From: Micavibrio aeruginosavorus
Lineage (GTDB): Bacteria > Pseudomonadota > Alphaproteobacteria > Micavibrionales > Micavibrionaceae
Assembly (NCBI GenBank): GCA_003241285.1
Contig: QFOT01000125.1
Location: 1 to 6,748, forward strand
DNA length: 6,748 nt
Direction: 5' to 3'
Below the pieces are notes generated by a model, which did no database searches, had not been told where the DNA came from, and saw only the letters and a list, made by a program, of their open reading frames with translations. Shown here piece after piece: positions 6,079-6,748 of this stretch (position 1 is its first letter; each line of letters begins with the position of its first letter). Both the position numbers and the translations under genes were made by a program.

Positions 6079-6748
6079 GTAAATTTTGCTTCTTATTATA
6101 ACGTTTTAAATCAGGCTTCTTTTTCTTGATACGCTTTACAACATCTTGCATGGAAAATTGATTGGCGGATTTCAGTTTTTTAATCTCATCCCATTCAAGC
6201 GGCAGTGCCACCGATGCGCCTTCCCGCGCCCTTACACTGAAATCTGAGACAGAAGTCGCCGTATAATCATTCCTGAAAAAATCGATGAATATCTTACCTG
6301 CGCGCTTGCTTTTCGTCATGGTCGCAACGTAAGCGTCCGGTGCCTCTTCTACCATCTGATCGGCGAGATCGTTGGCAAAAGCTTTTACTTCATCCCATTT
6401 GTTTTTACCCGATAGAGGCACAACTACATGTAAACCTTTGCCACCAGTTGTTTTAACAAATGATTCTAATTTGTTTTTTTTCAGTCGCGCGCGCAGATCG
6501 AGTGCTGCCAGCTTTACTGCCTCAAAAGGTACAGCCGTATCCGGATCAAGATCGAATACCATCCAGTCCGGATGATGAATATCTTTGATATCCGCGCCCC
6601 ATGGGTGAAGCTCGATCGCACCCATCTGGACTACTTCCATCAACCCCTTGGCATTCTCAATAAAAAGATATTCATATTTCTTGCCTTTATGTTTAAATAG
6701 ATAAGTTTTGACATGATCGCCAAAACCTTTGCCGGGATTGCGCTGAAA
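6071..6748 (-). CDS. ligD: LigD-type NHEJ primase/polymerase domain, C-terminal part (runs off the right edge)
   Basis: This is the archaeo-eukaryotic primase-like polymerase domain of bacterial LigD, which adds nucleotides at double-strand breaks and works with Ku and a ligase domain in non-homologous end joining. The frame is open to the last base, so 225 codons plus stop are visible and the true start lies outside; the TTG at 6643 is internal. Numbering from the window edge, the metal-binding aspartates are in FDLDPD (Asp66 and Asp68), the KTTGGKGLHVVVPL nucleotide-binding stretch contains His107, and the third catalytic Asp is Asp156 in FIDFFRND. Further conserved pieces are NPGKGFGDHV near the edge and EVVQMGAIELHPWG. 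The protein ends in a lysine-rich tail. The polymerase domain is C-terminal, as in Pseudomonas LigD, so ligase and phosphoesterase domains may precede it, but a stand-alone polymerase cannot be excluded. It is convergent with the CsbD-family gene. Confidence 0.92.
   Translation of the reverse strand, partial: FQRNPGKGFGDHVKTYLFKHKGKKYEYLFIENAKGLMEVVQMGAIELHPWGADIKDIHHPDWMVFDLDPDTAVPFEAVKLAALDLRARLKKNKLESFVKTTGGKGLHVVVPLSGKNKWDEVKAFANDLADQMVEEAPDAYVATMTKSKRAGKIFIDFFRNDYTATSVSDFSVRAREGASVALPLEWDEIKKLKSANQFSMQDVVKRIKKKKPDLKRYNKKQNLPK

Noticed and set aside
5897..6082. 61-codon plus-strand frame overlapping the CsbD gene end
   Set aside because: It overlaps csbD in another frame, then runs through the terminator hairpin and the 15-bp duplication, so it cannot be a sensible gene.
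6641..6643. TTG as start codon of a 190-residue LigD polymerase-domain protein
   Set aside because: The frame continues open to the window edge and the 35 codons before it encode conserved polymerase-domain sequence, so the start lies outside the window.

Overview
The window looks like chromosomal housekeeping DNA from an alphaproteobacterium of moderate GC content. Three things point that way. First, recG is divergent from an sdhE-mfd pair, an arrangement I associate with Alphaproteobacteria. Second, there is a textbook-looking EcfG-type (general stress response) promoter, GGAAC-N16-CGTT, in front of a CsbD-family gene. Third, the protein sequences read as alphaproteobacterial in style. The genus cannot be fixed from the sequence alone. 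I see no IS element, phage gene, tRNA, rRNA or CRISPR array.

Left part (1-2980). On the minus strand, a short sdhE gene (flavinylation factor for succinate dehydrogenase) is followed 8 nt later by the start of mfd (transcription-repair coupling factor), which runs off the left edge. Divergent from them across a 53-nt gap is a complete recG helicase gene on the plus strand. A perfect 7-bp-arm inverted repeat sits on the mfd start codon.

Middle (3041-5734). A plus-strand set of three genes: a KefF/KefG-like flavodoxin-fold quinone reductase, a KefB/KefC-type K+/H+ antiporter with a C-terminal RCK (KTN) domain, and a small cysteine-rich lipoprotein whose ATG overlaps the kef stop codon (ATGA). 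The first two form the known glutathione/electrophile-responsive potassium efflux module. The lipoprotein is an unrecognised addition to it.

Right part (5735-6748). An EcfG-like promoter drives a 56-aa CsbD-family stress protein, which ends at a strong intrinsic terminator. Convergent to it, the C-terminal primase/polymerase domain of a LigD-type NHEJ protein enters from the right edge on the minus strand. Its stop codon lies in a perfect 15-bp tandem duplication.

Overall the window is mostly recognisable, conserved functions: DNA repair and recombination (mfd, recG, ligD), respiratory complex II assembly (sdhE), electrophile protection (kef) and stress response (csbD). I did not find a convincing new multi-gene system. 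The points most worth checking are the stress promoter, the Kef-coupled lipoprotein, the altered Kef regulatory loop and the hairpin on the mfd start.
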